This document shows, one piece after another, positions 18,854-28,167 of a stretch of DNA of 64,000 nucleotides (its first letter is position 1; every line of letters begins with the position of its first letter). Source of the DNA: an uncultured Prevotella sp. (GTDB taxonomy: Bacteria > Bacteroidota > Bacteroidia > Bacteroidales > Bacteroidaceae); the NCBI GenBank assembly GCA_934229335.1, contig CAKQDQ010000003.1, positions 1-64,000 of the forward strand. The letters are read 5' to 3'. The notes under the pieces were generated by a model. It did not search any database. It was not told the origin of the DNA and saw only the letters and a program-made list of their open reading frames with translations. Position numbers and translations under genes: made by a program.

Positions 18854-20524
18854 TTAGAATGTCCAGTCTACACCGACACCTATCACTCTGTTGGTACGTG
18901 TAAACTTGTCTGAACCAGAGAAGTCTACGTTCTGCATCTGCTGCATCATGCCGTTCATGGCACCCTGAAGCTGCTGCACATTGAGACCTGTTACATTGGC
19001 AATAGCCTGTCCTGCCTCTGTCTGCAATCCCTGCTGCAAAGTCTGCTGCAAACCGCCTGCGAGACCCTTGATAGTTGCACCAACGTTGTTGTAGTCTTTC
19101 TGATGACGCTCGTAGGTATCATAGAAGGTATGGAAGTAAGCAACATTGACGTCAAGGTTCTTCGCTACCTTTATCTTTGCACCAAAACCTATTGAGGTAG
19201 AGCTTGCGTTGAACGAGATATCGTCCATGTAATCGTCTGTGAAGTCATACTGCGTGCGCTGTACACCAGCACTTACGGTAACGTTCTTGTGAGCATCCCA
19301 CTCTGCACCGAAGAGGTACTCGTTAGTGTCGCCACCTAACTTCGACTGCATATCATCGTGCTGATGTCCGTCTTTGTCGAAGTAATGGTGCCATCCTGCA
19401 TTAAGGCGTACATTAGGAAGCACACTGTACTGTGCACCTACCGTGAGCAATGCAGGACTGTCGTCGGCGTCTACCACACCGTCGGCAAAACGGCTCAGCT
19501 GAGGGATGTACTTTACCAACTCGCTGTTTGTAGCACGATTCTCAAGGCGCATACGTGTCTTAAATTCGTACTTGGCTGCAAAGTTAAACTTGTCGTCAAG
19601 CTTATAGTCTACGCCAATGATAGGGGCAATGCCGTAACCATCTTGGTCGCAGTTGAGCTGTATGCCCTCATCAAGCATTTTGTCGATACCGCCTACGAGG
19701 AGAGGCATGGCTCCCTCAAGCAGCTCGTGGTTGGTAATGATGTTGCCGAGAGCCTGCTTTACCAAGGCATTATTGTCTGTTACCCACTTGCTGAGGTTCT
19801 CTGCATTAGCCGCACCAAACATCAGGCTACCCATAGTGTTCAGCTGTATGTTCTTAACATAGCCATAGTAGTTTGACGTTCCGTAAAGCAAACGGAGACC
19901 ACCGTATACAGACCAGTTATCGTTAATGCGGTATGCCGCACCTAAGGTATAACCGTAGTAGTACTGACGACCACGCATAAAGGTGTTAATGCTGTAGGTA
20001 TTGTCCGTAGGGAACACGTTGGCACCTGCCGCACCGTTAAGGGTTGCGCCAAGAGCATTAAAGACTCCAGGAACGAGAGTGACGAGACTCTCTACAGAAC
20101 CTAAGCCGTTGTCGAACGAACACTTACCGCCACCACCAGTGATGGCGAAGTTGAACTGGAACGACCACTTCTTCCAGTTCTTTGCGACCTGTATTGAAGG
20201 CAACGCTACCACGTCTGCCTCACCCTTAAACTCCTTGGTGCTCTGACCGAGATGCTTAGTGTTAAGGGCAAAACCAGAGTATGTTGACTCTATAGTACGT
20301 GTCTGATGAACATTCTGAAGGTTCAACGACGCATACCAACCTTCAGGCATAAAGGCTACGCCCGCAGGGTTGCTGTAAACTCCATCGATGCCTATCGCGG
20401 CGTCACGCGCTGGATTACGCAAAAAAGCAATGTTCTGATTGGTGTTGGTAAGAAGACCGCCTGCCGTAGCAACGTCTGTGGCTGCTATGGCAATCACCGC
20501 AGCCATGAAAAGTCTTTTAATCAT
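18854..20524 (-). CDS. FadL/OmpP1-family outer membrane transporter
   Basis: About 556 residues from the ATG at 20524, which starts a signal peptide ('MIKRLFMAAVIAIAATDVATA'); the 15 extra codons upstream have no signal and are probably not used. The mature N-terminus contains 'NQNIAFLRNPARDAAIGIDGVYSNPAGVAFM', the N-x-P-A-x-x pattern of the FadL hatch, and the protein ends in 'NRVIGVGVDWTF' with a terminal Phe as in outer-membrane barrels. FadL proteins carry long-chain fatty acids or other hydrophobic compounds across the outer membrane; the substrate here is unknown. A Gln-rich insert lies near the C-terminus ('GLQQTLQQGLQ'). Confidence 0.87.
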   Translation of the reverse strand: MIKRLFMAAVIAIAATDVATAGGLLTNTNQNIAFLRNPARDAAIGIDGVYSNPAGVAFMPEGWYASLNLQNVHQTRTIESTYSGFALNTKHLGQSTKEFKGEADVVALPSIQVAKNWKKWSFQFNFAITGGGGKCSFDNGLGSVESLVTLVPGVFNALGATLNGAAGANVFPTDNTYSINTFMRGRQYYYGYTLGAAYRINDNWSVYGGLRLLYGTSNYYGYVKNIQLNTMGSLMFGAANAENLSKWVTDNNALVKQALGNIITNHELLEGAMPLLVGGIDKMLDEGIQLNCDQDGYGIAPIIGVDYKLDDKFNFAAKYEFKTRMRLENRATNSELVKYIPQLSRFADGVVDADDSPALLTVGAQYSVLPNVRLNAGWHHYFDKDGHQHDDMQSKLGGDTNEYLFGAEWDAHKNVTVSAGVQRTQYDFTDDYMDDISFNASSTSIGFGAKIKVAKNLDVNVAYFHTFYDTYERHQKDYNNVGATIKGLAGGLQQTLQQGLQTEAGQAIANVTGLNVQQLQGAMNGMMQQMQNVDFSGSDKFTRTNRVIGVGVDWTF

Positions 20525-20591
20525 GTTTATCGATTGGTTTGTTTTATGTTTCTTCGCTAAAATTTGCACTTTTTACTCATAAATGATGATG

Positions 20592-20599
20592 CAAAGGTA
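20592..20599 (-). promoter_or_regulatory. Possible -7 element of the FadL-like gene
   Basis: On the minus strand, TACCTTTG lies 68 bp ahead of the start at 20524. A matching TTG 19-21 nt upstream is not seen, so this is a half-match only. Confidence 0.4.
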
Positions 20600-20692
20600 T
20601 TAACTTCATAAATTTTAGAACGAGATTGTTCTATATTTCCATTCTTAATTAAATTTTATTAACTAAATACAACAGAAAGTAAAGATAAAACT

Positions 20693-20724
20693 TTTGTTGT
20701 ATTGGCATTTTTATTGTAACTTTG
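20693..20724 (+). promoter_or_regulatory. Promoter of the dtd operon
   Basis: TTTG (20693-20696), exactly 20 nt, then TAACTTTG (20717-20724) matches the Bacteroidota promoter. The dtd start codon is 31 bp further on. Confidence 0.75.
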
Positions 20725-20755
20725 CAACTTTAAGGACATTACGAATTTACAATAT

Positions 20756-21208
20756 ATGCGAGCTGTAATACAGAGAGTGGCTCATGCCTCTGTCACCATC
20801 AATGGGGCAATGAAGTCAAGCATCGGCAAAGGCTACCTTGTGCTTTTAGGTTGCGCCAATGACGACACACAAGAGGACATAGAGTGGCTATCGAAGAAGA
20901 TTGCCGCACTAAGAGTATTCGACGACGAAAACGGAGTGATGAACCGCAGCGTAGTTGACGTTGACGGAGAGGTGCTGGTGGTATCTCAATTCACGCTGTG
21001 GGCTTCGTATAAGAAGGGTAACAGACCAAGCTATCTGAGGGCAGGAAGCCACGACATCACAATACCGCTATACGAGGCATTCGTGAAAGCTATGTCAAAG
21101 CATATCGGAAAACCTGTACAGACGGGAGAGTTTGGGGCAGACATGAAGGTGGACCTGCTGAACGATGGACCTGTAACGATATGTATTGACACCCGAAACA
21201 AGGAGTAA
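20756..21208 (+). CDS. dtd: D-aminoacyl-tRNA deacylase
   Basis: The 150-residue protein is DTD, which removes D-amino acids (and glycine from tRNA-Ala) in the cytoplasm. It starts 'MRAVIQRVAHASVTI', contains the 'SQFTLWASYKKGNRPSY' block (the S-Q-x-T motif of the active site) and ends with 'FGADMKVDLLNDGPVTICIDT', which holds the G-x-P motif (here G-P-V-T) that screens L-amino acids. The length is normal. It is the first gene of a unit with a FabK-like gene and lptB. Confidence 0.95.
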   Translation: MRAVIQRVAHASVTINGAMKSSIGKGYLVLLGCANDDTQEDIEWLSKKIAALRVFDDENGVMNRSVVDVDGEVLVVSQFTLWASYKKGNRPSYLRAGSHDITIPLYEAFVKAMSKHIGKPVQTGEFGADMKVDLLNDGPVTICIDTRNKE

Positions 21209-21260
21209 CAGCCGTCGGAAACATAAACTTATTTTATAATTTTATACTACATTATACAAT

Positions 21261-22196
21261 ATGGCAAACAGAATAAAAGAGATATTCGGCATAGAACACC
21301 CCGTGATAGCGGGCGGTATGGCATGGTGCAGCGGCTGGAGACTGGCGGCAGCAGTAAGTAACGCTGGTGGATTAGGACTGATAGGTGCTGGCACTATGAC
21401 CGTAGACCTACTGAGGGAACACATACAAAAGGTGAAGGCTGCTACCGACAAGCCTTGGGGCATTAACCTGCCTCTGATGTATCCTCAGATAGATTCACTC
21501 ATCGACATGGTGATTGAGGAAGGATGTAAGATTGTGTTTACATCTGCTGGAAGTCCAAAGAAGTACACACAGCGCTTTCACGACGCTGGCATGACGGTGG
21601 CTCACGTGGTCAGCTCGTCTAAGTTCGCGAAGAAATGTGAGGAAGCTGGCGTTGACGTTGTTGTGGCAGAGGGCTTTGAAGCTGGCGGACACAACGGAAG
21701 AGAGGAGACCACCACCATGTGCCTCATACCACAAGTGCGCAAGGCTACCACACTGCCTGTAATAGCAGCTGGCGGCATCGCCTCTGGCGAAGCTTGTCTG
21801 GCAGCACAGGTCCTCGGTGCGGAAGGCGTGCAGATAGGCACACTGTTCGCTCTGTCGGAGGAGAGTTCAGCATCTGAAGAGTTTAAGAAGCGCTGCACTA
21901 ACCTGCAAGAGGGCGACACCATGCTGTGCCTCAAGAAGCTCGCACCATCACGACTGGTGAAAAACGCACTATACGAACGTATAGCTGAAGCTGAAGGAAG
22001 AGGCGCGGAAAAAGAGGAACTACTCGACATACTCGGTGTGAAGTCAACGAGAAGAGGAATCTTCGATGGCGACACAGAGAACGGTGAGTTAGAGATAGGA
22101 CAAATAGCGTCTGACATAAAGTGCATCGAACCCGTCAGCGTGATTATGCAACGATTGGTGGATGAGTATAATGCCGCTATTAAAAAATTAGGTTAA
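21261..22196 (+). CDS. FMN-dependent FabK / nitronate monooxygenase-family protein
   Basis: The 311-residue TIM-barrel flavoprotein of the NPD/FabK family has 'HPVIAGGMAW' at the N-terminus, a glycine-rich 'SNAGGLGLIGAGTM', the FMN-binding 'VAEGFEAGGHNGREE' and 'VIAAGGIASGEACLAAQVLGAEGVQIGTLF'. The E-A-G-G-H-x-G motif and the overall length favour enoyl-ACP reductase II (FabK), the last step of the fatty-acid elongation cycle, but nitronate monooxygenases share the fold and motifs. It lies 52 bp after dtd and is followed by lptB. Confidence 0.85.
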   Translation: MANRIKEIFGIEHPVIAGGMAWCSGWRLAAAVSNAGGLGLIGAGTMTVDLLREHIQKVKAATDKPWGINLPLMYPQIDSLIDMVIEEGCKIVFTSAGSPKKYTQRFHDAGMTVAHVVSSSKFAKKCEEAGVDVVVAEGFEAGGHNGREETTTMCLIPQVRKATTLPVIAAGGIASGEACLAAQVLGAEGVQIGTLFALSEESSASEEFKKRCTNLQEGDTMLCLKKLAPSRLVKNALYERIAEAEGRGAEKEELLDILGVKSTRRGIFDGDTENGELEIGQIASDIKCIEPVSVIMQRLVDEYNAAIKKLG

Positions 22197-22265
22197 GGGT
22201 GGCTACCACCTCTACAACAACATATCTAAACACCTTTTTTTGTATATTGGGTGGTGCTGATTACA

Positions 22266-23033
22266 ATGGAAGAAGAAAAGAAATACACCTTGCGTAGCGA
22301 ACATCTTGTTAAGATATACGGTAAGCGCACGGTAGTCAACGACGTATCATTCGAGGTCAAACAAGGAGAGATAGTAGGACTGCTCGGTCCTAACGGTGCC
22401 GGCAAGACTACATCTTTCTACATGACAACGGGACTGGTGGTACCTAACGGGGGACGTGTCTTCATTGACGACAAAGAGATAACGTCCATGCCTGTGTATG
22501 AACACGCACGCAATGGCGTGGGTTACCTGCCACAGGAGGCATCGGTTTTCAGAAAAATGTCGGTGGAAGACAATATCCTCTCAGTGCTGGAGATGACAGG
22601 AAAACCACGAGATTACCAACTACAGAAGTTGGAAAGCCTCATCAACGAGTTCAGTTTACAGAAGGTACGCAAAAATAACGGTGACCGACTATCTGGTGGC
22701 GAGAGACGACGCACAGAGATTGCACGATGTCTTGCCATAGAGCCAAAGTTCATAATGCTCGACGAACCGTTCGCGGGAGTTGACCCTATAGCGGTGGAAG
22801 AGATACAAAACGTGGTGTGGAGACTGAAGCATAAGAACATCGGCATACTCATAACTGACCACAACGTGCACGAGACGCTGAACATCACTGACCGAGCTTA
22901 CTTGCTATTTGAAGGCAGAATACTGTTTCATGGCACGCCTGACGAACTCGCGGCAAATAAGACTGTGAAGGAGAAATACCTCGGAACGAACTTCGTTTTG
23001 CAGAGAAAGAAATTTGAATTGCCCACGGAATAA
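22266..23033 (+). CDS. lptB: LPS export ABC transporter ATP-binding protein LptB
   Basis: About 255 residues from the ATG at 22266; the GTG 15 bp upstream adds five residues with no homology value. It has Walker A '[12 protein letters not shown]' (about 41-52), a Q-loop with '[15 protein letters not shown]', the signature '[15 protein letters not shown]' and Walker B '[16 protein letters not shown]'. These match LptB, the cytoplasmic ATPase that drives lipopolysaccharide extraction with LptF/LptG. The short signature and '[10 protein letters not shown]' separate it from LivF-type proteins. It is the last gene of the dtd group. Confidence 0.92.
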   Translation: MEEEKKYTLRSEHLVKIYGKRTVVNDVSFEVKQGEIVGLLGPNGAGKTTSFYMTTGLVVPNGGRVFIDDKEITSMPVYEHARNGVGYLPQEASVFRKMSVEDNILSVLEMTGKPRDYQLQKLESLINEFSLQKVRKNNGDRLSGGERRRTEIARCLAIEPKFIMLDEPFAGVDPIAVEEIQNVVWRLKHKNIGILITDHNVHETLNITDRAYLLFEGRILFHGTPDELAANKTVKEKYLGTNFVLQRKKFELPTE

Positions 23034-23174
23034 CACCGTGGGTAATATCCCTTAACTACATATTACTAACGTATTTCTATAAGAATAGGGCACTAAAACT
23101 GTAATATAGACTTGACAAAAGAAGAAAATTAAACACTATTCAGAGGAAAAACAAATAATTTACAGGTCAAAAGC

Positions 23175-23205
23175 TTGCAGATGCCGAAACATTTTCTTAA
23201 CTTTG
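23175..23205 (+). promoter_or_regulatory. Promoter of the cohesin-like protein gene
   Basis: TTG (23175-23177), 20 nt and TAACTTTG (23198-23205) fit the Bacteroidota pattern. The predicted start leaves an approximately 80-nt leader before the ATG or upstream codon at 23287-23293. Confidence 0.7.
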
Positions 23206-23286
23206 CACGCAGTAAATGTAGTTATATTTATATATCTGAAGGATTAAACTTATTCATAAAAGAGCACAAACTAACTTAACAAAAAA

Positions 23287-23973
23287 TTGCATATGGTAAA
23301 CAGATTACTCCTTTCATTAATTGCAATAATGTTCGGATGCACATACGCTATGGCAGACACCGATATATCAAACATTAACAACATTCTTTATTATGCGCCC
23401 ATAACGATCAACGCAGGTGAGACAAAAGACTTGTCTATAAGGATGAAAGACAACGGTGAGGTACAGTCTATTGGATTCGAGTTCACCATCCCTGACGGTA
23501 TGGTTGTGCCTCGTGACGAAGACGGTTTGATGATAAACCTCAGCACAGAGCGTACTTCCTACAAGCGACATGGCCTATCCAGTAACTACATAGAAAGAGC
23601 GAAGTTGTACAAAGTTGCAGTACTGCAAACATCGGGCTACCCGTTTAAGGGCACTGATGGTGAGGTTATGACCATCACTATCAGCGTTTCTAAGGACATG
23701 AAACCGGGCAACTACACCTTGAGAATGGCAGACATTGAGCTGTCTGGTCTACCTAAAGAGGGACAAGAAGTGCCAGGAACAATATCACGTCATGGCGTTT
23801 TTGAAGGTACTATAACCGTTACTGACCCCACCGGTGTAACGAATGTTGGAGAGGATAACAACAATGGCATTGAAGAAATTTACACCATTGACGGAATAAA
23901 GACTGAAAAAATACAAAAAGGTTTCAATCTCATAAAGCAAAGAAATGGCAATATTATCAAAGTTGCCAAGTAA
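23287..23973 (+). CDS. Secreted cohesin-like protein with C-terminal module
   Basis: The 228-residue protein has a signal peptide ('LLLSLIAIMFGCTYAMA'; translation may start at either of two ATGs one codon apart). One beta-sandwich domain follows that reads like a cohesin-like fold: 'ITINAGETKDLSIRMKDNGEVQSIGFEFTIPDGM' and 'GEVMTITISVSKDMKPGNYTLRMADIEL'. It closes with a module of about 30 residues ('IYTIDGIKTEKIQKGFNLI') like the one in three other exported proteins here. The function is unknown. It is monocistronic, flanked by a promoter and a terminator. Confidence 0.72.
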   Translation: MHMVNRLLLSLIAIMFGCTYAMADTDISNINNILYYAPITINAGETKDLSIRMKDNGEVQSIGFEFTIPDGMVVPRDEDGLMINLSTERTSYKRHGLSSNYIERAKLYKVAVLQTSGYPFKGTDGEVMTITISVSKDMKPGNYTLRMADIELSGLPKEGQEVPGTISRHGVFEGTITVTDPTGVTNVGEDNNNGIEEIYTIDGIKTEKIQKGFNLIKQRNGNIIKVAK

Positions 23974-24000
23974 AGGAAAAACAATTAAGGTAAAAAGAGC

Positions 24001-24056
24001 GACCGCCGTTATCTACATTCTATTGAAGACAGATAACGGCGGTCTTGTTTGTGTTT
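24001..24056 (+). terminator. Strong hairpin after the cohesin-like gene
   Basis: A perfect 14-bp stem, gaccgccgttatct (24001-24014) with its complement at 24031-24044, is followed by ttgtttgtgttt. It is 28 bp downstream of the stop codon, a good intrinsic terminator despite an interrupted T-run. Confidence 0.8.
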
Positions 24057-24251
24057 AGGGTGGTTCTATAAATTAGCTTTGTTATATTTCGAGGCTATTT
24101 TCGAGATCAAAGTGTAAGTGAGCGAATGAGTTATGCTGTGCATAACGACTGAGTGATCTTACGCTTTGAACCGAAAAGAGACCGAAAGATGACAAAAGGT
24201 CATCATATTAATTAAGTTTTGTGTAACGGTGGTAATTTATAGAACCACCCT
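24057..24251. mobile_element. MITE-like element, copy 1
   Basis: A 195-bp sequence has perfect terminal inverted repeats of 19 bp (agggtggttctataaatta at the left, its complement at the right). No open frame is present. The interior carries 'tatttcgaggctattttcgag', 'tatgctgtgcataacgact' and 'gaaccgaaaagagaccgaa', which recur in the same order in copy 2 at 33795-34056. TTTA borders the left end and TTAA the right. It is non-autonomous; no transposase lies in the window. Confidence 0.75.
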
Positions 24252-24281
24252 TAATTAATATTACATACCTGTTGTTGGTGC

Positions 24282-24794
24282 TTATCCACGATATTCTTCT
24301 GGCACCTCTTCTTTCCACTCACTATAAGGACACGTCAAAAGCCCCTTATTATAGAAATGTCTATTGCCTGATACCTCTGGACCTAAGAAAGGAGGACGCT
24401 CAAAAGGCTCGTCTTCACTCTGAAGCTCTACCTCACAAAAGAGCAGTCCCTCATTGTCTCCGTGAAACTCATCGACCTCAAAGACATGACCTTTATAAGG
24501 CACAAGGTGCCTAACCTTGGTGACATAACCTCCCTTACAGAGCGTGAGCATCTCACGAGCGTCATCAAGCGGTATCTCTCTTTCAAACTCATAGCGCGAG
24601 ATACCACCGTTCTTCGACGGTCCCTTAATAGTAAGGTATGCCTTATCGCCACGCAACCGAACGCGAACTGTAGCTCCCTTCACGTCCATATAGCCCTGCG
24701 TTATCTCTGACGAGGAGGTAACAAGGGAACGGAAAGAGTCATCGCGCTTTACAAGAAATTTACGTTCTATCTCCATTGAAGAACAAATTAGCAT
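24282..24794 (-). CDS. CYTH domain protein
   Basis: The 170-residue protein opens with 'MEIERKFLVK' (from an internal ATG at about 24776), the E-x-E-R-K signature of CYTH enzymes (class IV adenylate cyclase / thiamine triphosphatase / tripolyphosphatase). It also has 'QGYMDVKGATVRVRLRGDKAYLTIKG' and 'RYEFEREIPLDDAREML', the alternating charged strands of the tunnel fold. The bacterial CYTH-only type usually hydrolyses tripolyphosphate or an unknown triphosphate. The six upstream codons from 24794 (MLICSS) may not be translated. It is the last gene of the prfB group. Confidence 0.88.
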   Translation of the reverse strand: MLICSSMEIERKFLVKRDDSFRSLVTSSSEITQGYMDVKGATVRVRLRGDKAYLTIKGPSKNGGISRYEFEREIPLDDAREMLTLCKGGYVTKVRHLVPYKGHVFEVDEFHGDNEGLLFCEVELQSEDEPFERPPFLGPEVSGNRHFYNKGLLTCPYSEWKEEVPEEYRG

Positions 24795-24809
24795 TAACGA
24801 TTACGGCTA

Positions 24810-24962
24810 TTAGCTGAACAGTAGCATTGAATATATGGCGTATAACACACCAAGGAGTATCAAAACTACAAATATCCAGTTGATAATGCTACGCTGTTTC
24901 TTCTCGTTTTTCTCTGCATAAGCGTTACGCTTTGCTGTACGCTGCAACTTATTTTTGTTCAT
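24810..24962 (-). CDS. Small single-span membrane protein (50 aa)
   Basis: This short gene reads MNKNKLQRTAKRNAYAEKNE, then a basic linker, then a hydrophobic segment 'IINWIFVVLILLGVLYAIYS' (about residues 26-45), and ends MLLFS. The very basic N-terminal half followed by one membrane span suggests a protein with its N-terminus in the cytoplasm. It lies 49 bp after prfB and 15 bp before the CYTH gene, all on the same strand, so it is probably translated from the same message. No family name comes to mind. Confidence 0.75.
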   Translation of the reverse strand: MNKNKLQRTAKRNAYAEKNEKKQRSIINWIFVVLILLGVLYAIYSMLLFS

Positions 24963-25011
24963 ATTAGTTGATTTATTGGTTAGTTATTTCATTCTTAAAA
25001 CGAGTAACGGT

Positions 25012-26133
25012 TTACTCATTAGTCTTATTATTTATCTCCATCAGGTACGCTTTGATGAACCCATCCAGCTTTCCATCCATCACACCGTCAACATCTGACG
25101 TCTGATAATTGGTGCGATGATCTTTCACTCGACGGTCATCGAAGACATAAGAGCGTATTTGACTACCCCACTCTATCTTCATTTTGCCCGCTTCTATGGC
25201 TGCCTGAGCCTCCATACGCTTCTTCATCGCACGGTCATAAAGCTGTGATTTCAGCAGACGCATAGCGTTTTCACGATTCTGTTGCTGCTTACGGCTCTCG
25301 GTATTGGCAATAAGTATCTCTTCTTCCTCACCGGTGTCAGGGTCCTGATACATATAACGCAGACGTACACCAGTCTCCACCTTGTTGACGTTCTGACCAC
25401 CAGCACCACCTGAACGGAATGTATCCCATGAAATACGTGCTGGATCTACCGCCACTTCTATTGTGTCATCTATGAGGGGAGTAACGAATACTGACGCAAA
25501 ACTGGTCATTCTCTTGCCCTGAGCATTATACGGACTGACACGTACCAAGCGGTGAACGCCATTCTCTGACTTCAAATAGCCATAGGCATACTCACCACCT
25601 TCTATCTGCATCGTTACCGACTTGATGCCCGCTTCGTCACCTTCCAAGAGGTCAACGATAGTTACTTTGTATCCGCCTTTTTCCGCCCAGCGCATGTACA
25701 TACGCATAAGCATCTGCGCCCAGTCTTGTGCTTCTGTGCCTCCTGCACCAGAATTAATCTTCAATACAGCGTCCATCGGGTCCTCTTCCTGCCTCAACAT
25801 ATTCTTCAGCTCAAGCGATTCTATCGCTTTCAAGGCTCTGTCGTATGCGGCATCCACTTCTTCTTCTGTCACCATATCATCACGATAGAACTCCATACTC
25901 AACTGAAGCTCATCGGCAGCGGTACGTACTTCGTCATAACCTTCTATCCATTTCTTCAGCTCTCCTACCACCTTCATCTGCTTTCGTGCCCTTTCTGGGT
26001 CGTCCCAGAAGTCTGGTGCCTGTGTGCGAAGGTCCTCTTCCTCATAGGCTATGCGCTTACTGTCTATGTCAAGGTAACGTGCTAACGCGTCAGCACGATC
26101 CATAATGTCTTTCTGTTGTTCCTGTGTTATCAT
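25012..26133 (-). CDS. prfB: Peptide chain release factor 2
   Basis: The 373-residue protein is RF2, which terminates translation at UGA and UAA. The GGQ motif that triggers hydrolysis is at 245-247 ('SGGAGGQNVNKVETGVRL'), and the domain 2 anticodon-like motif at 200-202 reads SPY where most RF2 have SPF. The usual +1 programmed frameshift is absent: the site after codon 20 reads CTT GAC (26073-26068) instead of CTTTGAC, so the frame is continuous and there is no self-regulation by UGA. It is cotranscribed with an acyl-CoA synthetase upstream (19 bp apart). Confidence 0.95.
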   Translation of the reverse strand: MITQEQQKDIMDRADALARYLDIDSKRIAYEEEDLRTQAPDFWDDPERARKQMKVVGELKKWIEGYDEVRTAADELQLSMEFYRDDMVTEEEVDAAYDRALKAIESLELKNMLRQEEDPMDAVLKINSGAGGTEAQDWAQMLMRMYMRWAEKGGYKVTIVDLLEGDEAGIKSVTMQIEGGEYAYGYLKSENGVHRLVRVSPYNAQGKRMTSFASVFVTPLIDDTIEVAVDPARISWDTFRSGGAGGQNVNKVETGVRLRYMYQDPDTGEEEEILIANTESRKQQQNRENAMRLLKSQLYDRAMKKRMEAQAAIEAGKMKIEWGSQIRSYVFDDRRVKDHRTNYQTSDVDGVMDGKLDGFIKAYLMEINNKTNE

Positions 26134-26152
26134 CTAATATTTATGTTATCCT

Positions 26153-27961
26153 TTATTCTTCATACATCTTTTCTATCGCATCCGCATAGTTCTTTATAAT
26201 CACGGGGCGTCGTGTCTTGAGCGTATTTGTCAGCTCTCCGTTCTCCATCGTGAATGGGTGAGTGAGCAAGGTAAAGCGTTTTATCTGTTCATACCCTGCT
26301 AATCCCTGTTGCAACGTAGCGATACGCTCCGTCAACATCTTCATTATCTTTGGGTTCGCACAGAGGTCTTCACGGCTGTTGAAGGTGATATTATGCTCCA
26401 TAGCGTACTCTTCGAGCAGCTCATACGCTGGCACTATCAATGCGGAAACGAACTTACGCTCATCGGCTATCACCGCTATTTGCTCAATAAACTTATCCAC
26501 TAACAGCTTTGATTCTACCGACTGCGGAGCTATATACTTTCCGTTCGAGGTCTTATAGAGGTCTTTTATGCGCTCCGTTAGGAACAACTCACCGTCTTTC
26601 ATGTAGCCAGCGTCACCAGTACGGAAGTATCCATCCTCCGTAAACGACTCTTTATTCAGGTGCTCTCTACGGTAATATCCCTTAGTAATAGTAGGTCCTT
26701 TAAGGAGTATCTCATTGTTTTCACCAATCTTTATGTCTATACCGTTGATTGGTTTACCAACAGAACCCACTGTAAATGTCTCGTCCTTACGGTCACAAGT
26801 CACAGTAGCGAGACTTTCAGTCAATCCATATCCCACTATCATCTTTATGCCAACGCTGTTGACAAAAGTCTCAACCTCAGGCGATACCACTGCTCCCGCA
26901 GTAGGAAAAATATTCGGATGCTCTAAACCAAACTGCTTTCGCACGAGAGAGAGCACCGTCTTGTCGAGTAACTTGTACTTGATTGCCAAAGCAACTGACG
27001 GTTTTTGACCTTTCGACTTGCAGTCTACGTTAACCTTCTTACCTATTTCGAGGGCTTCAGTAAACAGCTTTCGCTTCATGGGCGACGCCTTATCTATCTT
27101 CGCTTTCACCCCTGCATACACCTTTTCCCAGAATCTTGGCACAGCGGACATACAGGTAGGCTTACGCTCTTTCATCGCCTTCTGTATGTTATGAGGATTA
27201 GTGTTTATTATCAACGTGGCACCTTCTGTCAACGCTAACGTGTCCCAGCCGCGCTCAAAGATATGCGTTATGGGCAGGAATGTTATCACCCTATCCTTGT
27301 CGGTCAACGCCACGCACTCGTCATTAGCCTTCAAAGCTGCCGCATATTGCCCTGCGGAAAGCATCACTCCCTTTGACTCTCCTGTGGTACCAGAGGTATA
27401 CAGTATGTTGATAAGGTCGGTATCGTTCAGCTCTAAGCGTCTTTGCGCCAGCTCCTCCTTATGTTCATCACCCTCTCCGAGCTTCATAAAGTCGTTAAAG
27501 AACATCGTAGTAGTGTCATGAGCTGCCAAAGTCACGGAGGCATCATAAACTATTATTCTCTCTAACGATGTACACAAAGCCTGCACTCTGCGTGCCTTGT
27601 CGTACTGTTCTTGTTCTCCTACAAAGACGAAACGTATCTGAGCGTCGTTTATTACATACTGCAACTGCTGCTCAGAGCTTGTTGCATAGAATGGGATTGT
27701 AACAGCCCTAATACCGTATGCACCATAGTCTGTATAGATATATGGCAATGCATTCTGTGAGAAAATACCGATATTCTCCTGCGCCTGCACACCCAACGAG
27801 AGGAGAGCGAGCGACAATCGCTTCGCATTTCGTGCAAAGTCCACCCACGAAACCTTCTTCCAGGTCTCGCTACCGAAATCTTGATACTCAAACACGGTTT
27901 TGTTACCGTATTTCTTTGCTTGCTCTAACGGAAGCTGAGCTATATGACATACCGTCTGCAT
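26153..27961 (-). CDS. Long-chain fatty acid-CoA ligase (AMP-forming)
   Basis: About 602 residues from the ATG at 27961 ('MQTVCHIAQLPLEQAKKYG'); the frame is open 11 codons further upstream. It has the adenylate-forming signatures 'NILYTSGTTGESKGVMLS', 'VGYGLTESLATVTCDR' and 'FRTGDAGYMKDGELFLTERIKDLYKTSNGKYIAP', the last with the conserved Lys. It activates fatty acids with ATP and CoA at the membrane face. 'FERGWDTLALTEGATLII' is typical of the FAA1-like group. prfB follows after 19 bp. Confidence 0.92.
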   Translation of the reverse strand: MQTVCHIAQLPLEQAKKYGNKTVFEYQDFGSETWKKVSWVDFARNAKRLSLALLSLGVQAQENIGIFSQNALPYIYTDYGAYGIRAVTIPFYATSSEQQLQYVINDAQIRFVFVGEQEQYDKARRVQALCTSLERIIVYDASVTLAAHDTTTMFFNDFMKLGEGDEHKEELAQRRLELNDTDLINILYTSGTTGESKGVMLSAGQYAAALKANDECVALTDKDRVITFLPITHIFERGWDTLALTEGATLIINTNPHNIQKAMKERKPTCMSAVPRFWEKVYAGVKAKIDKASPMKRKLFTEALEIGKKVNVDCKSKGQKPSVALAIKYKLLDKTVLSLVRKQFGLEHPNIFPTAGAVVSPEVETFVNSVGIKMIVGYGLTESLATVTCDRKDETFTVGSVGKPINGIDIKIGENNEILLKGPTITKGYYRREHLNKESFTEDGYFRTGDAGYMKDGELFLTERIKDLYKTSNGKYIAPQSVESKLLVDKFIEQIAVIADERKFVSALIVPAYELLEEYAMEHNITFNSREDLCANPKIMKMLTERIATLQQGLAGYEQIKRFTLLTHPFTMENGELTNTLKTRRPVIIKNYADAIEKMYEE

Positions 27962-28096
27962 AAGATATTCTTTAAGGTGTAATAGTTGTAGCAAGATACT
28001 GCCAGCACCTTATATTGCTACCGCCAATACCTTACTATTTATGATGCAAAAATATGTAAAAATTCTCGAACCACCAAATTTTTGTATCACTTTGTG

Positions 28097-28127
28097 TTGG
28101 TTATTACGGGAAATATGGCTACCTTTG
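28097..28127 (+). promoter_or_regulatory. Promoter of the response regulator-phosphatase gene
   Basis: TTG (28097-28099), 20 nt and TACCTTTG (28120-28127) fit the Bacteroidota promoter; the ATG is 41 bp further on. Confidence 0.72.
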
Positions 28128-28167
28128 TTGTCGAATACTTGTTTTTCAACGAAAACAACATCATTCT

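Noticed and set aside
22198-22265. GGTGG/CCACC words between the FabK-like gene and lptB as another element end
   Set aside because: Only a short palindrome is shared with the MITE-like ends; too little sequence to claim homology.
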